From positions 17,584,421-17,648,420 of the forward strand of contig NC_083572.1 of assembly GCF_027579695.1 (NCBI RefSeq): a stretch of DNA of 64,000 nucleotides, read 5' to 3'. The notes beneath the pieces are model-generated. The model saw nothing but the letters and a program-made list of their open reading frames with translations, was not told where the DNA came from and did not search any database. Made by a program: the position numbers and the translations under genes. Positions 34,016 to 44,890 of this stretch are shown one piece after another (the first letter of the stretch is position 1; each line of letters opens with the position of its first letter). Origin of the DNA: Neoarius graeffei (lineage: Eukaryota; Chordata; Actinopteri; Siluriformes; Ariidae).

Positions 34016-35111
34016 TCTAAAATCCAATAATTAATATAATTAAGCAATAACCAGAGTAGAAGACTACCACTAAAAGGTAAGTAAGCTTTTATCATTTATT
34101 TCTTGCAGTAGCAGCATGACATAGGATTTTAAAAAGCATCAATGTCAATCAGGCTTGTAGTACTCGAGTCCGACTCATGCCCTAATTTTAAGGACTCGTG
34201 ACTTGACTTGGACTTGAGCACTGATGACTTGGACTCGTGCATTAACCGCATTCAAACTCGTAAATTGGAGATGAGGACTCGGATTTTTTCTTCATATTTT
34301 GTAACACGCCATAATAATTTGGCATAAGACATTTATATTATTTATATTAATTTTTATACTAATTTTGTGCAAGAGTATACACATTCACCTGTTCATACGT
34401 CATGTTCAGGAACAAACTAACGTTAATGACGCTAAAGTGCCTGGAGAGAAGCCCCCAGGACTGTCCGCTTTGCTTATACAGACTTCTCGTGCAGTGGGAA
34501 AAATTGCACTGCTATGTGTTCCTTATGTAGAAGAACTGTCGAGGAGACGACAGGGACGACCTCGAACTTCAATCATCATTTGGTAAGACTCCACCCAGAG
34601 AAGGAAATGACATGCTATGTTCATTGCTCTGTTGATAGCGGGGCTTGCTGACCGATGAACTAGCTAGTGTTAACCCTCTCTCATGTTATTTGCCCTGTTG
34701 ATAGTGGGCGGGGCTTGCTGAGCGATGAACAAGTTGTTTATCTGTAGCCTATTAACTAAAATGGGGCAGTCAAGCAGGAACATTAGTCCAACACAGTAGC
34801 AGAGACGCTTTCACATAAAGGGAGCAACAGCCGCTGTCAAATGGTTGCTCATAGAGCCAGCATTCTCAGAGGAGGATACAGCCTGCTGAACAGTGTGTCA
34901 CCAGCCCTCATGGTCAGCAGCTAGACAAGATCAATGGCAGAAATCAATGTGGCGATTGGAAGTTGCTTTGAAAAGGTATTTGAATCTATTCTGTGGCACC
35001 TCTGTTACAGTAGCCAGAAGACAGCTCACTGTACAGCACAAGCTTGGGTAGGTAATGATCTAGAACCATATAGGACGGCAATCTGTATGGCAGCTCTGTA
35101 CACACTAATTC
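34016..35111. other. Dispersed repeat-like spacer, no gene seen
   Basis: 34160-34300 is rich in GACTCG/GACTTGG iterations, typical of a common fish repeat, and 34600-34720 repeats GGGCTTGCTGA(C/G)CGATGAAC twice. Family not identified. Confidence 0.4.
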
Positions 35112-36300
35112 TTAGTGCCTTTCTTCAGATACTTGTTGTTCCAGACTAGTTTGGTGTGCCTTTGGCCAGCCAGTTTCAATTTCTTTGCAAATTGTTGCAT
35201 CTGAGGAGATGGTATACCCAAAGTAGGTGAACTGATGGACTGCTTTCAACTCTGTCTCTCTGATGAGGATATGGAGAGGGTGGGACTGTTTATGGTATGC
35301 AGGTTGGTGGAGCACCTGTCTTCTTAAACTATGGAGCTTTGGAGTCTCCATGCAGGATTAAGACTGCGGCTTCCAGCGACACCTTCAGCGTACTATTTTT
35401 GCCCCTTACACATCTCTGCAGGACTTGGAGTAAGTTGAGATCAAGACGTGACTATGTTCATTCATGACTGCACAAGGGAGCTTTAAGATAGAGAAACTGG
35501 ACCTACCCTTTAAAACCTAGGTCCATCTGTCATGGCCTAGCAAGTTAGAACAGTAACGGCAAGGTCCTCACGTCATGATGTGTCTCCATCGCAGGGGCGA
35601 TGATGACCACTGACACCCTTGGTTTTATCTGTTGTGCTTGCGTAGATGGCTGATGAGGCCTATCTTGGCACGAAACAGTCTCCCATAAGTTGGGCAAGTG
35701 TGAATAGCTACTGTGGGGATGATGGTACTGGCTGCACACTCCTTACGTAGACATTGCTTTTCCTCTGCATCAGCTTTGCATTGCTCTTCGCTGTGAGCAG
35801 CTCCCAGACTAATTAGTATGCACCAAGTAGCTTTCTCCCATGCATCAGTGTTGATGTTAAATGACTTCAGAGAATTCTTCAGAGTATCCTTGAAGTGTTT
35901 GCGTTGACCACCACATGAACGCTTGCCAGACTTCAGTTCCCCATATAGCAGTTGTTTTGGTATGCGATCATCAGACATTCTGCAGACATGTTCTGCTCAC
36001 CTAATTTGGCGTTGCTTCAGTAGTGTGTGAACTGAGGGCAACTTTGCAGTGGCTAGGACTTCAGTGTCCAGGATTTTGTCCTGCCATTTGACCTGCGTGA
36101 TTCTATGTACACAGCTTCGGTGGAAGTGGTTCATCTTTCATGCGTGTCTGCTGTATATGGTCCAAGTTTCACACCCATACAACAAGGTAGTTAGGACAAC
36201 TGCTTGGTACACTTTGGTTGCAGTGCTGATACCGCTATGATCCCATACAGATGAGCGGAGTTTTCCAAAGCTCTGATTTATGGTCAGAGTAACCCTCTTC
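35112..36300 (-). pseudogene. Non-LTR retrotransposon RT tail, rearranged
   Basis: Minus-strand pieces: 35978-35625 encodes RIPKQLLYGELKSGKRS and, at its end, a zinc-finger-like CPTYGRLFRAKIGLISHLRK. Upstream (36300-36000) degenerate sequence reads as LLYGCETWTIYSRHA-like RT thumb. A separate piece, 35351-35112, has VHQFTYFGYTISSDATICKEI, which in intact elements precedes all of these. The order is therefore scrambled. Multiple stops. Clade uncertain. Confidence 0.65.
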
Positions 36301-36611
36301 TAGGCAGACTGTTGTCCAAAATGAAGAGGCCTGCCTCTCTTCCTATTTGAAACAATAACTGGTAGACCACAGCTGCGGTCCACAAGGAAGTAGAATGCCA
36401 TCATTCCTAGCACTTGGCCACTGAGCTCAATAGATCTCTTCTGTCCCAGCCATGAAGATGTACACCTAGTGATGAAGTGTTAACATCAACCCTTCACGTT
36501 GTTTATTCTGCATGTGTCCTAGGGTGTGTCATTTGGAGCTAGTATGTGACAGATTTTGGAGATGGATGAGGACCAGTACGCCTGTCCACTTTAGGAGTGC
36601 AGCTGCCAGGC
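36301..36611. other. LINE flank, no gene seen
   Basis: Probable continuation of the decayed LINE (minus strand) up to the Tc1 boundary. No clear motif. Confidence 0.35.
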
Positions 36612-36613
36612 TA

Positions 36614-38211
36614 TAACCCTGATTCCAAAAAAGTTGGGACAAAGTGCAAATTGTAAATAAAAACGGAATGCAATGATGTGGAAGTTTCAAAATTCCATAT
36701 TTTATTCAGAATAGAGCATAGATGACATATCAAATGTTTAAACTGAGAAAATATATCATTTAAAGAGAAAAATTAGGTGATTTTAAATTTCATGACAACA
36801 ACACATCTCAAAAAAGTTGGGACAAGGCCATGTTTACCACTGTGAGACATCCCCTTTTCTCTTTACAACAGTCTGTAAACGTCTGGGGACTGAGGAGACA
36901 AGTTGCTCAAGTTTAGGGATAGGAATGTTAACCCATTCTTGTCTAATGTAGGATTCTAGTTGCTCAACTGTCTTGGGTCTTTTTTGTTGTATCTTCCATT
37001 TTATGATGCGCCAAATGTTTTCTATGGGTGAAAGATCTGGACTGCAGGCTGGCCAGTTCAGTACCCGGACCCTTCTACGCAGCCATGATGCTGTAATTGA
37101 TGCAGTATGTGGTTTGGCATTGTCACATTGGAAAATGCAAGGTCTTCCCTGAAAGAGACGTCTAGATGGGAGTATATGTTGCTCTAGAACCTGGATATAC
37201 CTTTCAGCATTGATGGTGTCTTTTCAGATGTGTAAGTTGCCCATGCCACACGCACTAATGCAACCCCATACCATCAGAGATGCAGGCTTCTGAACTGAGC
37301 GCTGATAACAACTCGGGTCGTCCTTCTCCCCTTTAGTCCGAATGACACGGCGTCCCTGATTTCCATAAAGAACTTCAAATTTTGATTTGTCTGACCACAG
37401 AACAGTTTTCCACTTTGCCACAGTTCATTTTAAATGAGCCTTGGCCCAGAGAAGACGTCTGCGCTTCTGGATCGTGTTTAGATGCGGCTTCTTCTTTGAA
37501 CTACAGAGTTTTAGCTGGCAACAGCGGATGGCACGGTGAATTGTTTTCACAGATAATGTTCTCTGGAAATATTCCTGAGCCCATTTTGTGATTTCCAATA
37601 CAGAAGCATGCCTGTATGTGATGCAGTGCCGTCTAAGGGCCCGAAGATCATGGGCACCCAGTATGGTTTTCCGGCCTTGACCCTTACGCACAGAGATTCT
37701 TCCAGATTCTCTGAATCTTTTGATGATGATATGCACTGTAGATGATGATATGTTCAAACTCTTTGCAATTTTACACTGTCGAACTCCTTTCTGATATTGC
37801 TCCACTATTTGTCGGTGCAGAATTAGGGGGATTGGTGATCCTCTTCCCATCTTTACTTCTGAGAGCCGCTGCCACTCCAAGATGCTCTTTTTATACCCAG
37901 TCATGTTAATGACCTATTGCCAATTGACCTAATGAGTTGCAATTTGGTCCTCCAGCTGTTCTTTTTTTGTACCTTTAACTTTTCCAACCTCTTATTGCCC
38001 CGTCCCAACTCTTTTGAGATGTGTTGCTGTCATGAAATTTCAAATGAGCCAATATTTGGCATGAAATTTCAAAATGTCTCACTTTTGACATTTGATATGT
38101 TGTCTATGTTCTATTATGAATACAATATCAGTTTTTGAGATTTGTAAATTATTGCATTCCGTTTTTATTTACAATTTGTACTTTGTCCCAACTTTTTTGG
38201 AATCGGGGTTG
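36614..38211 (-). mobile_element. Tc1 transposon, near-complete
   Basis: Ends TAACCCTGATTCC / complement CAACCCCGATTCC, followed by AAAAAAGTTGGGACAAAGT in both arms, flanked by TA (36612-36613, 38212-38213). 1598 bp. An internal copy of TCTCAAAAAAGTTGGGACAA near 36806 and its mirror at 37987 give two repeat blocks per arm. Confidence 0.92.
36834..37904 (-). pseudogene. Tc1 transposase with two TGA stops
   Basis: A 357-codon frame kept open except for TGA at codons 160 (37427-37425) and 227 (37226-37224). Paired HTH region at about residues 25-115 (CKIAKSLNISSSTVHIIIKR and RKTILGAHDLRALRRH), then [10 protein letters not shown] (first catalytic D), FQCDNAKPHTA (second D) and SPDLSPIENIW (catalytic E): a complete DDE triad. 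The frame ends RKGDVSQW. Both stops could be CGA-to-TGA changes, the usual CpG decay. Confidence 0.9.
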
Positions 38212-38213
38212 TA

Positions 38214-39486
38214 CAAAGGTCCTATATCTAACCAGAGCTCCCTATGTGCTTACATACCCATCTTATGTAAATGAGTCATAAATATATGGGATATTAGTCA
38301 TGGCAGTTTTATAACCTTATGAAAATAACTATTCAAAGCATATGTCACTTTTTGTAACTCACGATTTTGGGGGTTTGTTCATGTTTGGTGCTGACCACAC
38401 TCCTGGCTTCAAGTCTTCAAATCTTCAAAAACAATAAAACATATTATCGGGTACACAGGAAATTTGCCTGGGTAAAATTTACTCAAATTGAAGAATTTTA
38501 CTCTACACCAGGTAACATTTGGTCTCTCTCTAAAAAGAGTAAAAGTTACTCTTTTGATAGAGCTGTTTTTCCAGAGTCAGTTCTCTTCAATTCAGCGTGA
38601 ATATCTTACTCTTCATGGTGGTATTTGACCCTATTTAGTGTGTCTTGAAATTAACTCATACTATTTTACTCAGTTCAGAACCACAACCTACTCTGTTAAC
38701 TCTGTAATTTTACTCCAACTCCAAATTTTACTCTCTAAACTCAAAATAGAGCAAAATTAACTATTTTTGAGGAAAATACTTGTAACTCTGGAAACATTGC
38801 TCAGGCATTTTTCCTGTCTAGGTTATTTCCAAGTATCACCAACCCCCTATAAATCTGTTTCTTGCTTTCTTTGCTTCAAACTGTTCAACAATATATTGTA
38901 TTCATGTTTATGAAGAACTATCCAAATGCTCTCAAAAGACATTGTTCAGAATATATTCTAAATTCTAATAAAAATAAAACTGGACCTTTTCAAATTGGTC
39001 CATCATCTGTATGTTCAAGCATTTAACCTCAGACCAATAGGTGGGGGTAAAGCATCAAGATTCACAACGGTTTCTCTCAGGAACAAAATGGAAACAGAAC
39101 TACACAAATAACGTGTTAAGAAGTGAAAAACTACAAAACATGAAAAGCATTTGCATGTTATTAAGGAAAAAACAATGGTAGCCTTTCTGGCCTAGAACCT
39201 GTGTGAATTATACAAAGGTTTAAGATTGGTATAGAGTGTACATTGTGTAAATGTTAACCTTGGATCTGTTTCTCGCCTTGTCTATGATTTGTATAAATGT
39301 CTAAACCTTTTGGTTGTATGCTGCTGCTGCTGTTGTAATTTTCCTAGAGATCAAATCCAGCTAAGCAAACAGGATAATATATTGAACTATAGGGAAGTGA
39401 TACAGACAGTAATAATAAGTTTATCTTAAATCTTTAAATTTCAAACTGAACTGAGATTATTATATCCATAATGCTGTAATATGCCC

Positions 39487-39488
<2 letters not shown>
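38214..39488. other. Repeat-like spacer, no gene seen
   Basis: 38460-38770 is rich in TTTTACTC and ACTCTG iterations, a low-order repeat. The remainder is AT-rich with no recognised element. Confidence 0.4.
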
Positions 39489-39529
<41 letters not shown>

Positions 39530-39550
39530 GTAGTAGTAGTAGTAGTAGTG

Positions 39551-39597
<47 letters not shown>

Positions 39598-40905
39598 ATT
39601 CCATTAATTGTGGTTTTATCAATCTGTAATGCTGTAATACTTTTATGTATTATTACCAATAACAATATTCCTCCTACTACTAATAATAATAATTTATGCC
39701 TTAATTGTGATTTATTATTATTATTATTATTATTGTCATTATTATTATCAGTAGTAGTAGTAGTGATTATTATTGATGTGTTGATGATGGTAGTAGTAGC
39801 AGTTGTTTGTTGGTAGTAGTAGTTTGTCTGTTGTTGTTGGTAGTTATTGCTGTTAGTAGTAGTTATTATTGTTGATTGCTGTTGTTGGTAGTAGTAGTTG
39901 TTATTGTTGATGCTGTTGTTGTTAGTAGTAGTTGTTATTATTGTTGGTTGTTGCTGTTGGTGGCAGTAGTAGTTATTGTTGGTTGCTGCTGTTAGTAGTA
40001 GTTGTAGTTGTTATTGTTGGTTGTTGCTGTTGGTGGCAGTAGTAGTTATTATTGTTGGTTGCTGTTGTTAGTAGTAGTTATTGTTGGTTGTTGCTGTTGT
40101 TAGTAGTTATTGTTGTTGCTGTTGGTAGTAGTAGTTATTATTGTTGGTTGTTGCTGTTAGAAGTAGTTGTTATTATTGTTGGTTGTTGCTGTTGGTAGTA
40201 GTAGTTGTTATTTTTGCAGTTAGTAGTAGAATTTATTTATTATTATTATTAGTAGTAGTAGTAGTAGTAGTTGTTGTTGTTGTTGTTATTGTTGGTTGCT
40301 GCTGTTAGTAGTAGTAGTAGTTGTTATTATTGTTGGTTGTTGCTGTTAGAAGTAGTTGTTGTAATTATTGTTGTTGCTGTTGTTAGTAGTAGTAGTTATT
40401 ATTGTTGGTTGTTGCTGTTAGAAGTAGTTGTTATTGTTGGTTGTTGCTGTTATTAGTAGTACTTGTTATTATTGTTGCTGTAGGTAGTAGTTATTGTTGC
40501 AGTTAGTAGTAGAATTTATTTATTTATTAATTATTATTATTATTATTATTAGTAGTAGTAGTAGTTGTTATTGTTGGTTGTTGCTGTTAGAAGTAGTTGT
40601 TATTGTTGTTGCTGTTGTTAGTAGTAGTTGTTGTTGGTAGTAGTAGTTATTGTTGCTAGTAGTAGTAGTTGTTATTGTTGTTGCTAGTAGTAGTTGTTGT
40701 TGGTAGTAGTAGTTATTGTTGCTAGTAGTAGTAGTTGTTATTGTTGTTGCTGTTGGTAGTCGTAGTTATTATTGTTGGTTGTTGCTGTTGTTAGTAGTAG
40801 TACTTGTTATTATTGTTGCTTTTGTTGGTAGTAGTTGTTATTGTTGCAGTTAGTAGTATAAGTAATTTATTTATTTATTTATTTATTTATTATTATTGTC
40901 AATAA
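39489..40905 (+). repeat. 1.4-kb trinucleotide-repeat tract
   Basis: (ATT)n and (TAG)n blocks at 39489-39593, then over 1.1 kb of GTT/GTA/ATT/GCT triplets, such as GTAGTAGTTGTTATTGTTGG, iterated with 30-70 bp higher-order units, ending in (TTTA)n at 40866-40890. Strand asymmetric (few C). Confidence 0.95.
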
Positions 40906-41050
40906 TAATAATAAATTGCATAACTAATAAATAAAGGAAGTCTCTTTTAGACGTCTCCCCCTTCCATGGTTCCTTGGCTGGGAAGGAAACGAGGAGGCGC
41001 AGTTACAGAAATAAGAAACATCTCTGTTCATTTCGTTTCTTTGTTATTGT

Positions 41051-41089
41051 CACGTGCAGTATGTTTTGTGCGCGCCGTGCGCAAGCGCG
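41051..41089 (+). promoter_or_regulatory. CpG-rich promoter of the ADP/ATP carrier gene
   Basis: CACGTG E-box at 41051-41056 and TGCGCAAGCGCG at 41078-41089, one base from the NRF-1 consensus (YGCGCAYGCGCR). NRF-1 drives many nuclear genes for mitochondrial proteins. No TATA box is evident. The exact start site is not determined. Confidence 0.45.
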
Positions 41090-41125
41090 CGCTCTCTCCA
41101 CACCTGGAAACGGAAACGCGGTGCC

Positions 41126-41230
41126 ATGGCGACTTGGGGAGACTTCCACCATCTCATCTCATCTCATCTCAGTTTCCAGGTGATCACGCCGATGTCTGAT
41201 CCCCCGACTGCTGCTGCGGTTGTCGGATAG
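41126..41230 (+). CDS. Upstream ORF in the carrier leader (34 codons)
   Basis: ATG in a strong context (GTGCCATGG) opens 34 codons and stops at TAG 41228-41230, three bases before the carrier ATG. It includes an ATCTC pentamer run (41149-41168). Only relevant if transcription starts upstream of 41126. No conserved peptide recognised. Confidence 0.35.
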   Translation: MATWGDFHHLISSHLSFQVITPMSDPPTAAAVVG

Positions 41231-41233
41231 AAC

Positions 41234-41344
41234 ATGAGCGAGCCCGCAGTCAGCGTAGCCAAGGACTTCCTGGCTGTTTGCATCGCGGCTGCGCTCTCAG
41301 AAACCGCCGTGGCTCCGCTCGAGAGGGTCAAGCTGCTCCTTCAG
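41234..41344 (+). CDS. Mitochondrial ADP/ATP carrier, exon 1
   Basis: Gene of the SLC25A4/5/6 type; exon 1 has 37 codons, donor GTGAGT. The carrier exchanges cytosolic ADP for matrix ATP in the inner membrane. The exon encodes transmembrane helix 1 and the first mitochondrial carrier motif PLERVK. Exon sizes 111, 487, 141 and 158 bp and phases match the conserved vertebrate four-exon layout, total 298 residues. Odd: helix 1 reads [17 protein letters not shown], where the family has FLAGGxAAAxSKTAVAP. Thus G15V, G16C and K23E (Met counted); the Lys is a substrate contact (K22 in bovine numbering). The flanking codons suggest single-base changes (GGT to GTT, GGC to TGC, AAA to GAA). The N-terminus is nearest to the slc25a5/a6 group; the paralogue is not assigned. 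Confidence 0.9.
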
Positions 41345-41879
41345 GTGAGTCACAGCGCCCCCAGGACCAGTCCGGACCAGTCCAGAACACAGTCAGCAGA
41401 CCAGGAGCCAGTAGTCGTGCCATACGCGTGAAATGAAGTGTTCCTGTGCGTAACCCATCACCTGGATCATTCAGTGCGATTTTTGAAGAACTAAATGTCA
41501 AGCATCTAAAGAAGTTCTGCGGGAACTGAAAGTAAAGCGGTTTGGTTCTGCGTTTCCCATAGAATTAGTGCTGACATTGGATTTCAGTTCATTTGCAGCA
41601 AATGTGGAGAATTTCACTAGAGAGGAAAATAATGTAAGATCTATGGTATGCACCTGAAATGATTAGTTTCTGGATATGTCTAATTTGCTTTAGCGTGGGT
41701 AGATGAAATGCAGTGTAAATGGGATTATTATGGTGTCAAATTACAACAAAGAGGGTCATCTCATTTCAGTGACAAACAATAAGGCTGAAAAGAAGTCTGT
41801 TCCTGTTATTAATGTCATAGTAGTTGTAAACAGTCATCAGCTCACAAGATTCTCTTGTTTAGTTGCTTTCGAAGTTAAT
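41345..41879. other. Carrier intron 1, proximal part
   Basis: Unremarkable intronic sequence up to the SINE target site. Confidence 0.4.
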
Positions 41880-41891
41880 AAGATGGTGCAG

Positions 41892-42284
41892 GGGCGGCAC
41901 GGTGGTGTAGTGGTTAGTGCTGTCGCCTCACAGCAAGAAGGTCCAGGTTCGAGCCCTGTGGCCGGCGAGGGCCTTTCTGTGCGGAGTTTGCATGTTCTCC
42001 CCGTGTCCGCGTGGGTTTCCTCCGGGTGCTCCGGTTTCCCCCACAGTCCAAAGACATGCAGGTTAGGTTAACTGGTGACTCTAAATTGACCGTAGGTGTG
42101 AATGTGAGTGTGAATGGTTGTCTGTGTCTATGTGTCAGCCCTGTGATGACCTGGCGACTTGTCCAGGGTGTACCCCGCCTTTCGCCCGTAGTCAGCCGGG
42201 ATAGGCTCCAGCTTGCCTGCGACCCTGTAGAACAGGATAAAGTGGCTAGAGATAATGAGATGAGATGAGATGAGATGAGATGAG
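41892..42284 (+). mobile_element. SINE, full length, young
   Basis: Head GGGCGGCACGGTGGTGTAGT, B box GGTTCGAGCCC, tail (ATGAG)n at 42257-42284. The 12-bp target duplication AAGATGGTGCAG lies at 41880-41891 and 42285-42296. It was inserted into the head of the older SINE that follows. Confidence 0.92.
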
Positions 42285-42289
42285 AAGAT

Positions 42290-42600
42290 GGTGCAGTGAT
42301 TAACTTTCACCTCACAGCAAGAAGGCTCTGGGTTGAAACCTGCCAATCACCCGGGGCCTTTCTGTGTGGTGTTTGCATGGGTTTCTTCTGCGGTCTCTGG
42401 TTTCCTCCCACAGTCCAAAGACATTCAGGTCGACTGGCTGCTCTAAGATGCCCATACGTGTGAATGTGAGTATGAATGTCTGTCTATCTCTCTGTGTTAG
42501 CACCCTGTCCAGGGTGTACCCCGCCTCTCGCCCAGTGCTAGGTGGGATTGGCTTTAGTTCACTTACAACCCACAGTGGATAAGCGGTATAGAAAATGAAT
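42290..42600 (+). mobile_element. Older SINE copy, host of the previous insertion
   Basis: GGTGCAGTGATTAACTTTC head, GAAGGCTCTGGGTTGAAACC, and a tail ending GGATAAGCGGTATAGAAAAT. Diverged by roughly a fifth from the young copy. Confidence 0.8.
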
Positions 42601-43059
42601 GAAGATAAGAAACCAGAACGCAGAAAGTCATCCATACTATGGTATCAAAAAGTACTGATTATTACAAATGGCGTCCTTTACGCTGGAGACTCCTTCATTA
42701 AACGTTCAATGAATATCTCCTTTCAGAAAGCTTCACCTTATTAAATATTATTAATTTTTAAAAGAATGACATAGCTTTTTGAAATCTATTTATTATTAGA
42801 CTTGGAGTATAGAGTCCACCATGTAAGTCCCTGTGACTTCATCAGAGTGCATTCATCTAAACCTGTGATTTGATTTACAGCTGACATTTTTGTCTGCTGT
42901 TATAGAAACAGTGGGTATCTTCTGACCAATCAGATTTGAGAATTCAACATAGCAGTGCTATAAAATCACTTAATATCAGAAATTAGCTCAGACAGTGGAC
43001 ACAGTTATGCCCTTATTTCAAATATAGGTGATCAGACAAGACAGGTTTAATCTGATGTC
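42601..43059. other. Carrier intron 1, repeat-like
   Basis: 42850-42970 resembles 15845-15960 (ACCTGTGAT..., TCAGATT...GAATTCAACA), a dispersed repeat of unknown family. Confidence 0.4.
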
Positions 43060-43061
43060 TA

Positions 43062-44201
43062 TTGCTGGGTTTCAGGTCACTTGACTTTTCTTAGCGGTTT
43101 TACCGGAAGTGAAATAGCTGGTGGTCTAAACAACTGCCGTAGTGCAAACAACTAGTGACAAGTTATCAGAGTACGCTCATAATCTAGAAGCCACTGCTGG
43201 CTTTAAATATATTCAGAAGATTGCTATGTGCAATGGAATCGACCCCTACAGTCTGGGAAAGAAGGATTTGTCATATTATCTTGAAAACTACTCTTCAGTC
43301 GAGTTCCCCGACATCTCAAACTATCTGGTGTTGCAGACGTCCTTCTACACCGCAAAACAGATGAAAGCGTGGAAGAGTATGGAGGCTTACAACTTTTTTT
43401 GTATGTGGCTGGGTAAAGGACCTCGCTATCAAGTTGCTGCCGAATGAATCCTGTATTGTTTTTGTCCGTGTAAGTATGTTTGTTTGGTTTTTTAAAAGCT
43501 TTTCGTTTGTGTCTTTACAACGAAGTGCTGCAAGTTGAAGTGTAAACAAACAACAGTTGGCTTGATGCTCACTTGTGTTGGCTCTTATCTCTCAGGTAAA
43601 TCATTCACAAAGATCATCAGAAACCCCTTTAAAGACCTGGATCTTAGTTAAACAAGACGGAGAAGTGATCACGGCGCATTCTAACTGTACGGCTGGGTAA
43701 GAATTTTGTTGCGACCTTCATGCATATGGACTTTGTGAGGAGTAAACACAGAAACAGCTGGGGACTTTAGCACGTCGTGACTAAAAAAGTATCGTAAAAT
43801 AACGACACATGGCAAGACAACTTGGAAAACACTAACGACGTAGCTAAAAAGGATATACAAACCTTTCACGAAGTGATCACTGCAAACTCGAGCATGCTTC
43901 GACTCGGCTTCCTTCGATTTCACTGAGAGGTTCAAAAGCCACCTTTCTCAGCGTCTTTTTGTGAAAGCCTGTGTTCGTTCACCCTTTTTTATTGGTTCCT
44001 GGGGAACCCTGAAGAAATTTATCGGTTTCACGGTTTGATTGATTCGAACAACCTAAAACAACGCAAGCGTAAGGCATTTTTCATGCGAGCAATGCACCTT
44101 CTCCATACAAACACTTTGTCAACTGAGCTTTGGTAGACCACCAGCTGAAGTTTTGAATAACTAATGAGGCGGATGTGACGTCACGTGAAACCCAGCAATA
44201 G
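43062..44201 (+). mobile_element. ISL2EU-like DNA transposon, deletion derivative
   Basis: Inverted ends: left TATTGCTGGGTTTCAGGTCA, right complement TATTGCTGGGTTTCACGTGA followed by CGTCACATCC. 1.14 kb. Shares GACGTCAC-type end sequence and a protein segment with the 1.68-4.80 kb element. Confidence 0.7.
43142..43447 (+). pseudogene. ISL2EU-like accessory protein, N-terminal part
   Basis: A 101-residue frame with FKYIQKIAMCNGIDPYSLGK, DISNYLVLQTSFYTAKQM and KSMEAYNFFCMWLGK. In fish this segment precedes SWIM/YqaJ nuclease-like regions of transposon accessory proteins. The nuclease part is absent. The first codons may be upstream of the ATG. Related to the ORF at 4235-4678. Confidence 0.5.
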
Positions 44202-44340
44202 GTTGGTTTTGGAGCTAAAAGACTAATCTAAAGAACATAATGGAAGTTTATCTCACCCAAGCATTTTTCCCCCCACAATATTCTTACTTATCTTTACTTA
44301 TACAGATACTTATCTATAAATAAGTAATGGTACATATTTA

Positions 44341-44455
44341 GAATGACCTGGCGACTTGTCCAGGGTGTACCCCGCCTTTCGCCCGTAGTCAGCTGGGATA
44401 GGCTCCAGCTTGCCTGCGACCCTGTAGAAGGATAAAGCGGCTAGAGATAATGTAA
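44341..44455 (+). mobile_element. SINE 3' end fragment
   Basis: GACCTGGCGACTTGTCCAGG to GCGGCTAGAGATAATG: last third of the SINE, with a degenerate TGTGATG tail. Confidence 0.85.
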
Positions 44456-44890
44456 TGTGATGTGTGTGATGTGACATATTTAGAAAATTTGATACCAAAT
44501 TAAAACAAGAAGCAAGTTATTGGTTGTCCAAGAAGCATATACTGTACATGTACTGTGGGTATACACGAGGACATCCAATCTTGCTGACAACATAAATACT
44601 TATTGACATGTAAACAATGTGACTAAGCAGATTTTTGTGGTCATAGCCTTGGAAGCAGAAGCCTTTAGCCTAGTATATACCAGAGTTTTGTTTTTTTTTT
44701 CCTTATGGAAAAATGATAAGATACAAAAGACCTTGAAACACTATTACTACCAAATATCCCGAAATGAATTTGTGAATATTATGTAAAGAAAGGTAACCTG
44801 TTACAATAAGACATATGTTTATTATTATTATTATTATTATTATAACTGCTTCAACTTGTAACACGATGCTGTGCTAAAAAAGTTGCTGTA

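Noticed and set aside
39610-40456. Poly-Leu/Val/Ser open frames
   Set aside because: Produced by trinucleotide repeats; any frame stays open.
41892-41960. tRNA gene
   Set aside because: The A and B boxes belong to the SINE head; no acceptor stem or anticodon arm of a true tRNA is formed, and a SINE body follows.
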